A DNA stretch of 64,000 bases from positions 1 through 64,000 of the forward strand of contig CAVXUX010000004.1 of the NCBI GenBank assembly GCA_963765135.1. Direction: 5' to 3'. The stretch comes from JACVRW01 sp963765135. Its GTDB lineage: Bacteria > Actinomycetota > Thermoleophilia > Solirubrobacterales > Thermoleophilaceae. Each line of letters starts with the position of its first letter. Within the stretch, counting starts at the first letter, position 1. The position numbers and the translations under genes are program-made. Of this stretch, positions 55,163 to 63,769 are shown piece after piece. The notes under the pieces are model-generated. The model was given only the letters and a program-made list of their open reading frames with translations, was not told the DNA's origin and ran no database searches.

Positions 55163-56368
55163 ATGGTCGTCTGCGTCTTCTACCCCCGCTTCGAGCTGCT
55201 CGCGGGGCTGGGCGACCGCCGGGCGCTGCTGTCCGAGCCGGTTGCCCTGGCGCCCGAGGCGGGTCGCGAGCAGGTGGTGGGTGAGGTCTCCGCGGCCGCC
55301 GAGGCGTTTGGGATCGTGCGCGGCATGCGCCTGGGCGAGGCGATGTCGCGCTGCCCGGCGCTGCGGCTGATCCCGCCCGATCCGGAGGGGGTTCGCTCGC
55401 TCTGGAACCGTGTGCTCGACCGGCTCGAGGGGATCGGCGCCGGCGTGGAGTCCGACCAAGCCGGCGCGGCCTTCTTCGAGTCCGCCGGCCTCCACGGGCT
55501 GCACGGGGGAGACCTCGCCGGGGTACTGGCGGCGGCTCGCCGGGCGCTCGGACCGGGCGCTCGCTTCGGCGCCGCGCCCAGCCGCTTCGCCGCCCACGCG
55601 GCTGCCCTCCAGGTGAGGCCCCGCCGGGGCCGGCGTGCGCACGTGGTCGAGGAGAGCCACGTACAGGACTTCCTCGCTCCGCTGCCGATCGCGCTGCTGC
55701 GCACCCGTCCCGAGCTGCAGGCGCTGCCGGAGGTCTTCGAGCGGCTCGGCATCCGCACGCTCGGCGAGGTCGCCGAGCTGCCCTCGCGTGCCGTGGCCGA
55801 GCGCTTCGGCCATCCGGGGCTGCTCGCCCACGACCTCGCGCACGGGCGCGACTTCCCGCTCGACCCGCGCCGGCCGCCGGAGCCCGTCTCCGAGCGGCTC
55901 GACCTCCCCGAGGCCGCGTCCGGGCAGCAGCTCGAGCGCGCGCTGGAGCTGCTCGTCGCCCGCGTGCTCGCCCGGCGCGAGCGGCGCGGGCGCTCGCTGA
56001 GGGCACTGGCCATCTCGGCGCGCTTCGTCGCCGGCGGAACCTGGCGCACCGCGATCACGCTGCGCCGCGCCAGCGCCGACACCGAGCGGATCCTGCTCGC
56101 GCTCGGCCCCAAGCTGGCCGAGCTGCCGGCGCCGGCCGAGTCGCTCGCGCTCGAGGTCGAGGCGTTCGGCCCGCCGGCGCAGGACCAGGGCCGCCTGCTC
56201 GACGAGGGCGCCGCGGTCAGGCGCGGCCGCCTGGGCGAGGCCGTCCGCCAGGCGCGCCAGGCGGCGGGTTCGGAGGCCGCGCTGAAGGTGCTCGAGGTCG
56301 ATCCGCAGTCGCGCATCCCGGAGCGGCGCGTGGTGCTGGCGCCGTTCCCGGACGCCCCGGCGCCTTGA
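55163..56368 (+). CDS. ImuB-like Y-family DNA polymerase homologue
   Basis: About 401 residues from ATG 55163; ATG 55151 would add four. The core follows ImuB/DinP: VVCVFYPRFELLAGLGDRRA, EAFGIVRGMRLGEAMSRCPA, GAGVESDQAGAAFFESAGLH, FGAAPSRFAAHAAA, FLAPLPIALLRTRPELQALP (helix-hairpin-helix) and ERLDLPEAASGQQLERALEL. The catalytic first Asp of Y-family enzymes is not present (CVFYPRF where DinB has DxDxFFASVE), typical for ImuB, which acts as a non-catalytic partner for DnaE2. An SOS box covers its start. No imuA or dnaE2 is next to it. Confidence 0.82.
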   Translation: MVVCVFYPRFELLAGLGDRRALLSEPVALAPEAGREQVVGEVSAAAEAFGIVRGMRLGEAMSRCPALRLIPPDPEGVRSLWNRVLDRLEGIGAGVESDQAGAAFFESAGLHGLHGGDLAGVLAAARRALGPGARFGAAPSRFAAHAAALQVRPRRGRRAHVVEESHVQDFLAPLPIALLRTRPELQALPEVFERLGIRTLGEVAELPSRAVAERFGHPGLLAHDLAHGRDFPLDPRRPPEPVSERLDLPEAASGQQLERALELLVARVLARRERRGRSLRALAISARFVAGGTWRTAITLRRASADTERILLALGPKLAELPAPAESLALEVEAFGPPAQDQGRLLDEGAAVRRGRLGEAVRQARQAAGSEAALKVLEVDPQSRIPERRVVLAPFPDAPAP

Positions 56369-56616
56369 CGCCGCCGGGCTCACGCCGGCTCGGAGCCCCC
56401 GAGCCGGCCGCGATCGCGGCCGACGATCGCGGTGTCCCGGTGGCCCTGGGTCCGGCCCCGGTCGACTCGGTCCGCGAGGAATGGGTGGTCGAGGATCGCT
56501 GGTGGACGGGGCGGCCGCTGCGGCGGCGCTACTTCGAGTTGGTGCTGGTGAACGGGCGCAACGTGGTGGTCTTCCGCGACCTGGTCGGCGGCGGCTGGTT
56601 CGTTCAGAGAGCCTGA
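56365..56616 (+). CDS. DUF6504-type small protein
   Basis: 83 residues from TTG 56365, which overlaps the ImuB stop. The C-terminal half, VDSVREEWVVEDRWWTGRPL then RRRYFELVLVNGRNVVVFRD and GGGWFVQRA, fits the DUF6504 pattern that follows actinobacterial imuB genes. Probably part of the SOS mutagenesis unit. No signal or membrane segment. Confidence 0.75.
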   Translation: MTPPGSRRLGAPEPAAIAADDRGVPVALGPAPVDSVREEWVVEDRWWTGRPLRRRYFELVLVNGRNVVVFRDLVGGGWFVQRA

Positions 56617-56676
56617 GTGCTCACTTTGCTCTACTCGTGGTAAAGCGTGCGGGCAAGCCGCCCGATACACAGAACA

Positions 56677-58624
56677 GTGGTGGCCCGCCCGCTCTCCCCG
56701 TCCCCGAAGCATCTCCTCCGCAGCCTTCGCTTCCAGGTCACGGTTCTGATGTTCGTCGCGGCGGTCGTGAGCGTGTACGTCGTGAGCCGAGCGACCGGCG
56801 ACGAGCTGCAGGGGGCGTACCGCGAATCCGCTCGCACAGCGCTTCGCGACGCTGCCGCGGGGTTCGCCAGCGGCCCGAGCGACACCGCCGGGCTGCGCGC
56901 CCTGATGCGCACCCACCCGGAGCTTCAGTCGGCCTCGATTCACCGTCCGGGTCGGCCCAGCACGTCGATCGGCCGCGCGCGACGGCGACCCCGAGCTACT
57001 GGTCACGCGCCTCGACGACGGCAGCGAGCTGGCTCTCACCTACGACATGCGTCCAGCCCGGCAGTCCCTCGCCGAGCGCAACAGACGCGTGCTGATCGCG
57101 TTGGGGCTGCTGACGATGTCCGTGCTCCTCGTCCTGACCCTGATCCTCGCCCGTGGGCTGTTCGGCCCGCTCGACCGCCTGCGCGCCGCGGCCAAGGCCG
57201 TCGGGGCGGGCGACCTCAGCACACGGCTCGGCTGGCGCCGCCGCGACGAGCTGGGTCAGGTGGCGCGCGAGTTCGACGCGATGGCCGAGCACCTCGAGGA
57301 GCACCAGCGCGACCTCGAGGAGCTGGTGCATCGCGACCCCCTGACCGAACTGCCGAACCACCGCCGCTTCCAGGAGACGCTCGCCGGCGAGCTCGACGCG
57401 GCACGCGCGCGCGGGCAGCCGTTCGCCGTGGTGCTGCTCGACATCGACGACTTCAAGCGCGTCAACGAGGCGCGCGGTCACCCCTATGGGGACGAGCTGC
57501 TCGCCCGCGCCGCGGGCGGGCTCAGCGCGACCATGCGCGACGTCGGCGTGGTCGCGCGCGTGGGCGGCGACGAGTTCGGGCTCGTGCTCCCGGACGCCGA
57601 CGGTCAGCGCGCGTACGCGCTCGCCGAGGCGGCCCGCACGGCGGTGGAGGTGTCCGCGCCGGTCAGCGGCACGCTGCGCTGCTCGGCCGGGATCGCCTGC
57701 TACCCCGACGACGCGAAGAGCGCCGGCGCGCTGCTGCAGCTCGCCGGCGGCGCGCTGCAGTGGGCCAAGGAGAGCGGTCGCGGACGGGCGCGCCGCTACG
57801 ACCCCGAGCGCGTCTTCGTCGTCACCGAGGAGCAGCGCGAGGACTTCGCCTCCCTGATCGCGAGGCCGGGGGCCGTGCGACCGGTGTTCCAGCCGATCGT
57901 CGCGCTGGCCAGCGGCGAGCCGGTCGGCTACGAGGCGCTGGCGCGCTTCGAGGGCAAGCCCGGCCTGCCGCCGTCTTGGTGGTTCTCGCAGGCGCACCGC
58001 TTCGGGCTGGGGGCGGCGCTCGAGGCCGAGTCCGTGCGCGCCGCGCTGGCGGCCGACAACCGCCCGCCGGGCACGTTCCTGTCGATCAACCTGAGCCCGT
58101 CGGCGCTGGCGTCGGCGCACGTCAGCGAGCGCCTGCCGAGCGACCTGCGCGGCATCGTGCTCGAGATCACCGAGGAGGAGCGGGTGTTGGACGTGGAGGG
58201 GCTCCAGCGCGACCTCGAGCCGCTGCGCGCCCGCGGGGCGCGCATCGCCGTGGACGACGCGGGGGAGGGCTACGCCGGCCTCCAGCAGGTGATGAGCATG
58301 CGCGCCGACATCATCAAGCTCGACCGGGCGCTGGTGGCGGACGTGAACGCCGACCCCGCCAAGGTCGCGCTGATCGGCTCGCTCGTGCACTTCGCGCGCA
58401 GCACCGGCGCCGCGATCTGCGCCGAGGGGATCGAGACGCTCGACGAGCTGCGCGTGCTGATCCACCTGGGCGTGGCCTATGGACAGGGCTGGGCGCTCGG
58501 GCGGCCCGGCGCGCCCTGGCCGCGCGTGAACGCGGAGGCCGCGGGGCTGTGCCGCGAGCTGCGCTCGGCCGAGCCCAAGATCGTGCCGCTGGGCGCGGCG
58601 GGCCAGATGCGGAGAGGCGCGTAG
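56677..58624 (+). CDS. Membrane GGDEF-EAL protein (one frame break)
   Basis: About 648 residues. A first helix (FQVTVLMFVAAVVSVYVV), a short outside domain, a second helix (VLIALGLLTMSVLLVLTLIL), HAMP (GPLDRLRAAAKAVGAGDLST), GGDEF (HRDPLTELPNHRRFQETLAG, RVGGDEFGL) and EAL (VGYEALARFEG, INLSPSAL, LEITEEE, VDDAGEG, IIKLDRAL, AEGIET). All EAL metal and general base residues I can check are there; the GGDEF has no RxxD inhibition site. It may make and break c-di-GMP. Break near 56979. GTG 56677 or 56647 is the start; the stop overlaps the next gene by one base. Confidence 0.88.
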
Positions 58625-60204
58625 TGCCCGCGAGCACGCTGGCGGTGCTCGCGCGGCTGGGGGCGATGTTCGAGCGCACCGCCTCGGTGCGCGACGAGGT
58701 CGATCTCCAGGAGGTGCTCGAGGACGTGGCCCGCGCGATCGGCGAGGTGCTCGGCTACCGGGCGGTGGTGATCAACGTGTACCGCTCCGCGTTCGACGAC
58801 ATGCTCACCGCCGCCGCGGTTGGCTCCCACGAGTCGCTCCACGCGCTACTCGGGACGATCTCGCCGCAGGACACGTGGACCCCGCTGCTGGCCGACCGCT
58901 TCCGCCGCCGAGAGGGCGCCTACTTCGTCCCCGACGGCGAGTTCGACTGGGACGCGCTCGGCGTGGACACCTACGTGCCCGACCTCGAGCCCCCCGACGA
59001 CCCGAATGCCTGGCTTCCCGGCGACGCCCTGTTCGTGCCGCTGCGCGACGCGCGCGACCAGCTGCTGGGCGTGATCTCGGTCGACGAGCCGGAGACCGGC
59101 ATGCGGCCCAGCGACGAGGAGCTGGACGTGCTCGTGACGATCTCGCAGCACGCGGCGCTGGCGATGCGGATCGGGCAGGACATCGCCGAGGACATGCAGC
59201 ACCAGCGCATGCTCGAGCGCGTGCTCGAGGTGTCGGCGCGGCTCGCGCAGGCGAGGGACGTGGACGCCGTGCTGCAGGCCGTCTCGGACGGCATCCAGGA
59301 CGCGCTCGGCTTCGACAAGGTCCTGATCGGGATCTCCGAGCAGCGCGACCGGCCGCTCGTGACGAGGGCCCACTCGGGCTGGCCGGCCGACGCCCCGGCG
59401 CTCGACCACGGCGCCAGCCTCGCCGCGCTCGAGGGCCTGCTCGTCGACGACTTCGAGGTGGCCGGGTGCTACCTGATGCCGGCGGAGGCCGCCGAGGACC
59501 GCCTCGGCATCGAGGACTTCCCCTACCGCTCGGAGCTGAACGGGCGCGGCCCGCACGCCTGGTCGCGGCACTGGCTGATCGTGCCGCTCGTGGAGGGCGA
59601 CCGGCCGATCGGCGTCATCTGGGTGGACGACCCGCGCGACCGCCTGCTGCCCACGACCGCGCGCCTGCAGGCGCTGCGGCTGTTCGCGAACCAGGCGGCG
59701 GCGGCGATCCACACGGCCAAGCAGGCGGCGCGCTTGCGCCACGAGGCGACGCACGACTCGCTCACCGGGCTTTCGAACCGGCGCGCGTTCCGGGCGCGGA
59801 TGGAGCGCGAGATCGAGGGGCGCGCCGGCTTCGCGCTGCTGCTGTGCGACCTCGACAACCTGAAGACCGTGAACGACACGCGCGGCCACGACGCCGGCGA
59901 CAAGGCGCTGCAGCTGCTCGCTGACGGGCTGCGCAGCCAGCTGCGGCGCAGCGACGAGGCGTACCGGATCGGCGGCGACGAGTTCGCCGTGGTGCTGCCG
60001 AAGGCGAGCCGGCTCGACGCCGAGCGCGTGATGCGCCGGCTGCGGGACGCCATCGCATCGAGCGTCCCGGCGGCGGGAGACCCGATCGAGGCCAGCTTCG
60101 GCATCGCGTTGTCCGAGCCGGGCGACGACCCCGAGCGGGTCGTGGCCCGCGCCGACGACGCCCTCTACCAGGCCAAGCGCCGTCGGGCGGAGAGCGTCGC
60201 CTAG
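58624..60204 (+). CDS. GAF-GAF-GGDEF diguanylate cyclase
   Basis: 526 residues. Two GAF domains (about 20-190, e.g. FVPLRDARDQLLGVISVDEP; and 200-360, e.g. LIVPLVEGDRPIGVIWVDDP) precede GGDEF with HDSLTGLSNRRAFRARMERE, DLDNLKTVNDTRGHDAGDKA and RIGGDEFAVVLPK. RRSD, five residues before GGDEF, is a full RxxD I-site, so product inhibition is expected. It makes c-di-GMP from two GTP. GTG 58624 overlaps the GGDEF-EAL gene stop by one base, so the two are co-translated. No frame break. Confidence 0.9.
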   Translation: MPASTLAVLARLGAMFERTASVRDEVDLQEVLEDVARAIGEVLGYRAVVINVYRSAFDDMLTAAAVGSHESLHALLGTISPQDTWTPLLADRFRRREGAYFVPDGEFDWDALGVDTYVPDLEPPDDPNAWLPGDALFVPLRDARDQLLGVISVDEPETGMRPSDEELDVLVTISQHAALAMRIGQDIAEDMQHQRMLERVLEVSARLAQARDVDAVLQAVSDGIQDALGFDKVLIGISEQRDRPLVTRAHSGWPADAPALDHGASLAALEGLLVDDFEVAGCYLMPAEAAEDRLGIEDFPYRSELNGRGPHAWSRHWLIVPLVEGDRPIGVIWVDDPRDRLLPTTARLQALRLFANQAAAAIHTAKQAARLRHEATHDSLTGLSNRRAFRARMEREIEGRAGFALLLCDLDNLKTVNDTRGHDAGDKALQLLADGLRSQLRRSDEAYRIGGDEFAVVLPKASRLDAERVMRRLRDAIASSVPAAGDPIEASFGIALSEPGDDPERVVARADDALYQAKRRRAESVA

Positions 60205-60259
60205 GGCCGTGTGCGCGATTGCACAGTAGGCGCGGCCGGCGGCCGTGACACTGCTGTCC

Positions 60260-60565
60260 ATGTACCCCGCCAACGCATACGTGATTCGCCAGGCCACCAT
60301 CGACGACCAGCGCACCCTGGAGCGGCTCGCCGATCTCGACAGCCAGCGACCCCTGTCCGGGCGCACGCTGATCGGCGAGATCGACGGGACCCCCGCGGCC
60401 GCGATCTCGCTCGCCGACGGGCGCGTCGTGGCCGACCCGTTCCAGTCGACCGCCCAGCTCCTCCCGGTGCTGATGATGCGCCGGCGCTCCCTGCTGGCGT
60501 TCGCGCAGCGCCCCTCGGTGCGCGAGCGCGTGAAGGCCGGCATGGGCCGGGCCGCGACGGCCTAG
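60260..60565 (+). CDS. Hypothetical protein, possible partial GNAT fold
   Basis: 101 residues from ATG 60260 (GTG 60245 possible). YVIRQATIDDQRTLERLADL and RTLIGEIDGTPAAAISLADG resemble the first strands and helix of GNAT acetyltransferases, but the acetyl-CoA binding loop is missing; LLPVLMMRRRSLLAFAQRPS ends it. It follows the c-di-GMP genes and ends against the convergent exporter gene. Its function is unknown. Confidence 0.6.
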   Translation: MYPANAYVIRQATIDDQRTLERLADLDSQRPLSGRTLIGEIDGTPAAAISLADGRVVADPFQSTAQLLPVLMMRRRSLLAFAQRPSVRERVKAGMGRAATA

Positions 60566-61329
60566 GCGCGCAGCCGGTAGCCCTTCGCGAACAGCCGCTG
60601 GTTGAGCGTGAACAGCGCCAGCGTGGCCAGCGTGAGCAGAGTCAGCGAGACTGCCACGTTGGCCTCGGTGTAGCCGAGGAAGCCGTACCGAACCAGGTTG
60701 ATCATGTAGTAGACCGGGTTGAAATGGGTCAGCGTCTGGAACGGCTCCGGCAGCAGCGACGCCGAGTAGAAGACGCCGCCCAGGAAGATCAGCGGCTGGA
60801 GCACGAACGTCTGCGCGAAGGAGACGTCGTCGAACTGCTCGGCGCGCACGCCCACGAGCACGCCGAGCTGCGCGAAGAAGAAGCCGACGAGCAGCAGGGC
60901 CGGGATCAGCACGAACACGTGCTCGACCGGGAGGTCGACCAGCACGAAGGCGGCGGCACACGTCAGCGTTGCGACGAGCATCCCCCGCAGGAAACCGCCG
61001 AGCGAGAACGCCATTTGGAGCTCGAGCGGCGAGGCGGGCGACGACAGCTGATCGTCGATCGCACGCTGGAACTTCTGCTGGAGGATCGATGAGGAGTTGT
61101 TGGCGAAGGCGTTGATCGCCCAGGCCATCATGACCAGGCCGGGGATCACGAAGACCACGTAGTCGATCCCGTGCAGCTCGTCGATGCGGGAGCCCAGGGC
61201 GGCGCCGAACACCGAGATGTAGAGAAACGTCTCGAGCAGCGGAGCGCCGACCGTCTGGCGCTTGATCTTGAGGAAGCGGCTGACCTCACGCCGCAGCAGG
61301 CTGAAGAACCGAATCTGGGCGGTGGTCAT
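60562..61329 (-). CDS. ABC-2 type exporter permease
   Basis: 255 residues with six helices: FLYISVFGAALGSRI, YVVFVIPGLVMMAWAINAFA, GMLVATLTCAAAFVLVDL, VFVLIPALLLVGFFFAQLGV, FVLQPLIFLGGVFYSASLLP, VAVSLTLLTLATLALFTL. NPVYYMINLVRYGFLG is typical of the DrrB/NodJ type. ATG 61329 overlaps the ATPase stop by ATGA. It forms the channel of an exporter with the next gene upstream; the cargo may be a lipid, polysaccharide or drug. No frame break. Confidence 0.9.
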   Translation of the reverse strand: MTTAQIRFFSLLRREVSRFLKIKRQTVGAPLLETFLYISVFGAALGSRIDELHGIDYVVFVIPGLVMMAWAINAFANNSSSILQQKFQRAIDDQLSSPASPLELQMAFSLGGFLRGMLVATLTCAAAFVLVDLPVEHVFVLIPALLLVGFFFAQLGVLVGVRAEQFDDVSFAQTFVLQPLIFLGGVFYSASLLPEPFQTLTHFNPVYYMINLVRYGFLGYTEANVAVSLTLLTLATLALFTLNQRLFAKGYRLRA

Positions 61330-62099
61330 GGGACGTCCGTCCCGATGTGGGCACGCGAGAGCTCCTTGCGGCCGACGAGCTCGAGGTAGGAGTCCTCCAA
61401 GCTCGTGACGCCGAATTCCTCAGCGAGCTCCTCGCTCGTGCCTCGAGCAACGATGTCGCCCCCGTTGATGAAGGCGATCCGGTCGCAGAGCTGCTCGGCC
61501 TCTTCGAGGTAGTGAGTCGTGAGCAGGATCGTCGTGCCCTCTGCGTTGATGCGCTGCACGTACTGCCACAGCTCCAGCCGCAGCTCGACGTCGACACCCG
61601 CTGTGGGCTCGTCGAGGATCAGGAGCCGCGGCCGATGCATGAGAGCGCGCGCGAGCACGAGGCGACGTTTCATGCCCCCGGAGAGCGTGCGGACGCGCTC
61701 GCCCCTCTTGTCGCGGAGTGAGAACGCGTCGAGCAGCTCAGCTGCGCGCTCCCTTCGGTGCTTCTTCGGCATTCCGAAGTAGCCCGCGTGGTAGTCGAGG
61801 GTCTCCTCGACGGTCAGGAACCAGTCCAGGTTCAACTCCTGCGCGGCGAGGCCGACGGCCATACGCGCCTGCTCGTAGTCATTGATCGCGTCGTGGCCGA
61901 AGACGCGGATCTCGCCGGCCGTCGGGCGCGCGAGGCCGGTGGCGCAGTGGATCAAGGTCGACTTGCCGGCTCCGTTCGGGCCGAGCAGCCCGAAGAACTC
62001 GCCGTCCTGGATGTCGAGCGACACCCCGCGCAGGGCCTCGGTCCCCGTTTCGTAGCGCTTGACGAGGTCGTCGATGTCCAGGGCCAGGGGCGAATCCAC
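61326..62099 (-). CDS. ABC-2 type exporter ATPase
   Basis: 257 residues. Walker A GPNGAGKSTLIHC, Q-loop AAQELNLDW, signature LSGGMKRRLVLARAL, Walker B LLILDEPTAGVD and H-loop LTTHYLEEAEQL. It resembles the DrrA/NodI type with a C-terminal EEFGVTSLEDSYLELVGR. It is the first gene of a two-gene operon, with a divergent small acidic gene 68 bases upstream. No frame break. Confidence 0.92.
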   Translation of the reverse strand: MDSPLALDIDDLVKRYETGTEALRGVSLDIQDGEFFGLLGPNGAGKSTLIHCATGLARPTAGEIRVFGHDAINDYEQARMAVGLAAQELNLDWFLTVEETLDYHAGYFGMPKKHRRERAAELLDAFSLRDKRGERVRTLSGGMKRRLVLARALMHRPRLLILDEPTAGVDVELRLELWQYVQRINAEGTTILLTTHYLEEAEQLCDRIAFINGGDIVARGTSEELAEEFGVTSLEDSYLELVGRKELSRAHIGTDVP

Positions 62100-62167
62100 G
62101 GCCGACGATGCTAGAGATGCGCTCCTCCGGGTAGAGGCGCTCCAACCACCCGAGGAGAGGACACGGC

Positions 62168-62371
62168 ATGCCCGCAGGAGACGAAGAGCGGCGCGCGGAC
62201 GAGGAGACCCTGCCCGATACCCCGCTGCACGCTTACGGCGAAGGTCGCGAGGAGGACGTCGAAGGAGACGTCGAGAAGCTCGAGTCAGGTGACCCGCAGG
62301 AGTCGCAGCGCGAGGAGATCGCGGAGGATTCGGAGTCGGAGTCGGACTTCCCCGAGCACCCCAAGGACTGA
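62168..62371 (+). CDS. Small acidic hypothetical protein
   Basis: 67 residues, nearly half Asp/Glu (EERRADEETLPDTPLHAYGE, REEDVEGDVEKLESG, SESESDFPEHPKD), so likely unfolded. GAGGAGAGGA lies at a good distance before ATG 62168. It is divergent from the exporter ATPase. I recognise no family; similar acidic stretches occur in actinobacterial stress or DNA-mimic proteins, but nothing here shows a role. Confidence 0.6.
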   Translation: MPAGDEERRADEETLPDTPLHAYGEGREEDVEGDVEKLESGDPQESQREEIAEDSESESDFPEHPKD

Positions 62372-62390
62372 TCTGGGCCGGCGAGCCGCG

Positions 62391-63149
62391 TCAGCCGGTG
62401 GACGCGCGCTGCTCCCAGTGGATCTCCGCCAGCTCGTCGGGCGGCGAGCCGCGCAGTAGCCAGGTGCCGTCGGCTCGACGAACGATCAGGCCGCTCTGGT
62501 CGATCCTGCGCAACCCTGTCGTCACGGAGGCGCGCTGGCTGCCGACCAGCTGACCGAGGACCTCGTGGGACATGTGCAGCCGGACGCTGATGCCGTCGGG
62601 AGTCACGTGTCCCCACCGCTCTGCCAGGTGCCAGAACAGTACGAGCAGGCGGGTCTCGACCGGCGTCAGCTGGAGCAGGGCCTGGTGGATCGACATCCGC
62701 AGCGTGCGCCTGATCGCGCGCTCCAACAGCGCGCTCGTCACCTGCGGCCAATCGCCGAGCGAGCGGGCGAACGCCGAGTCCAGGACGGCGAGCTTCACCG
62801 GGGTGAGCACGTGCCAGAACACGTGATATCGGACGAGGCCCTCTTCACGGGTCGGTACCCACGGGTGGAGCACGTCGCCCTCGCCCAGCAGCTCGGTCGC
62901 GGTCGTTCCGGCGAGCAGGATGTCGCGGGCGAGGAGCCCGTCGAGCATCAGGAAGCCCAGACCGCCGTGATCCTCCTCGTCGTGAGGGACCTCCCACCGC
63001 CCGCGGCGCAGTGAGGTCACGCGGGCCGTGAGCTGCGTCCGAGCACGCTGGATCTCCGCAGCCGGCACGCGCAGCCCGAGCTCGGGGTCGACCTCGAGGA
63101 TTCGGACCGACTCCGACGACTTCGCGCCTGTGCCCTCGTTACCGGTCAC
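62391..63149 (-). CDS. Crp/Fnr-family transcriptional regulator
   Basis: 252 residues. The N-terminal cyclic-nucleotide-like domain holds DGLLARDILLAGTTATELLG and EGDVLHPWV; the C-terminal winged helix has LTPVETRLLVLFWHLAERWG, VRLHMSHEVLGQLVGSQRAS and VTTGLRRIDQSGLI. No cluster cysteines are present, so it is not an oxygen-sensing Fnr. It is divergent from the hyp genes and is likely to control them through a palindrome in the 135-base gap. No frame break. Confidence 0.85.
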   Translation of the reverse strand: MTGNEGTGAKSSESVRILEVDPELGLRVPAAEIQRARTQLTARVTSLRRGRWEVPHDEEDHGGLGFLMLDGLLARDILLAGTTATELLGEGDVLHPWVPTREEGLVRYHVFWHVLTPVKLAVLDSAFARSLGDWPQVTSALLERAIRRTLRMSIHQALLQLTPVETRLLVLFWHLAERWGHVTPDGISVRLHMSHEVLGQLVGSQRASVTTGLRRIDQSGLIVRRADGTWLLRGSPPDELAEIHWEQRASTG

Positions 63150-63201
63150 CTAGACAGATCAGTCCTCCTCGCCAAAAACTACCCAGCCACGTGGGAATGC
63201 A

Positions 63202-63218
63202 ACGTTGGATTTCAACGT
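63202..63218. promoter_or_regulatory. Palindrome between the Crp/Fnr gene and hypC
   Basis: ACGTTG-GATTT-CAACGT: perfect 6-base arms with a 5-base spacer, in the middle of the 135-base divergent gap. The size and symmetry fit a Crp/Fnr dimer site, although the sequence is not the E. coli Crp consensus (TGTGA-N6-TCACA). Confidence 0.5.
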
Positions 63219-63284
63219 CGGCCCTGTTCGGGCGGGCGGACCGGGCATAGGGTCGGCCGCCCAGCCGACGGGAGAGCCGCCAAC

Positions 63285-63563
63285 GTGTGTCTTGCCATAC
63301 CTGGGCAGATCGTCGAGATGGTCGACGAGGTCAATCGCCTCGCGAACGTCGATGTCGCGGGAGTGCAGCGCACGATCAACATCGGCCTGCTCGACGAGGA
63401 CGGCTCGGCGGTCGGACCCGGCGACTGGGTCCTGATCCACGTGGGGTTCGCCATGTCGCGGGTCGACGAGGAGGAGGCGGTCGCCACCCGCAGGCAGCTC
63501 GAGCGAATGGGCGCCGACTACGAGGCTGAGCTGGAAGAGCTGAAGGCAAGCGTCATCGAGTGA
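63285..63563 (+). CDS. hypC: [NiFe]-hydrogenase maturation chaperone HypC
   Basis: 92 residues from GTG 63285. MCLAIPGQIVEMVDE is the HypC start with the essential Cys2; VGPGDWVLIHVGFAMSRVDE follows. HypC carries the Fe(CN)2CO unit with HypD to the hydrogenase large subunit. GTG at the stop overlaps the next gene. No other hydrogenase gene is seen before the window ends. The C-terminal extension EQATRRQLERMGADYEAELE-like part is longer than in E. coli. Confidence 0.92.
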   Translation: MCLAIPGQIVEMVDEVNRLANVDVAGVQRTINIGLLDEDGSAVGPGDWVLIHVGFAMSRVDEEEAVATRRQLERMGADYEAELEELKASVIE

Positions 63564-63769
63564 ACTCCTGCGGCGACCACTGCATCACCTGCTCCGACGA
63601 GGGCGTCCCGATGCAGGTTGAGCGCATCGACGCCGCCCGCGGCCTCGCGCTGTGCGCGGCCGAAGACGGGTCGAGGAGCACCGTCGAGATAGCGCTGGTG
63701 GAGCCGGTCGCCCCCGGCGATCGGCTGCTCGTTCACGCTGGAGTCGCGCTCGTGGGGCTCGAGGCTTGA
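63560..63769 (+). CDS. Second HypC/HupF-like small protein with a Cys/His-rich start
   Basis: 69 residues from GTG 63560, overlapping hypC by 4 bp. It starts NSCGDHCITCSDEGVPMQVE, with three Cys and one His, and continues as a HypC-like beta barrel (VEIALVEPVAPGDRLLVHAG). It lacks the N-terminal MC of true HypC. It may be a metal-binding relative that works with HypC or HypD. The stop overlaps the hypD TTG start. Confidence 0.7.
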   Translation: MNSCGDHCITCSDEGVPMQVERIDAARGLALCAAEDGSRSTVEIALVEPVAPGDRLLVHAGVALVGLEA

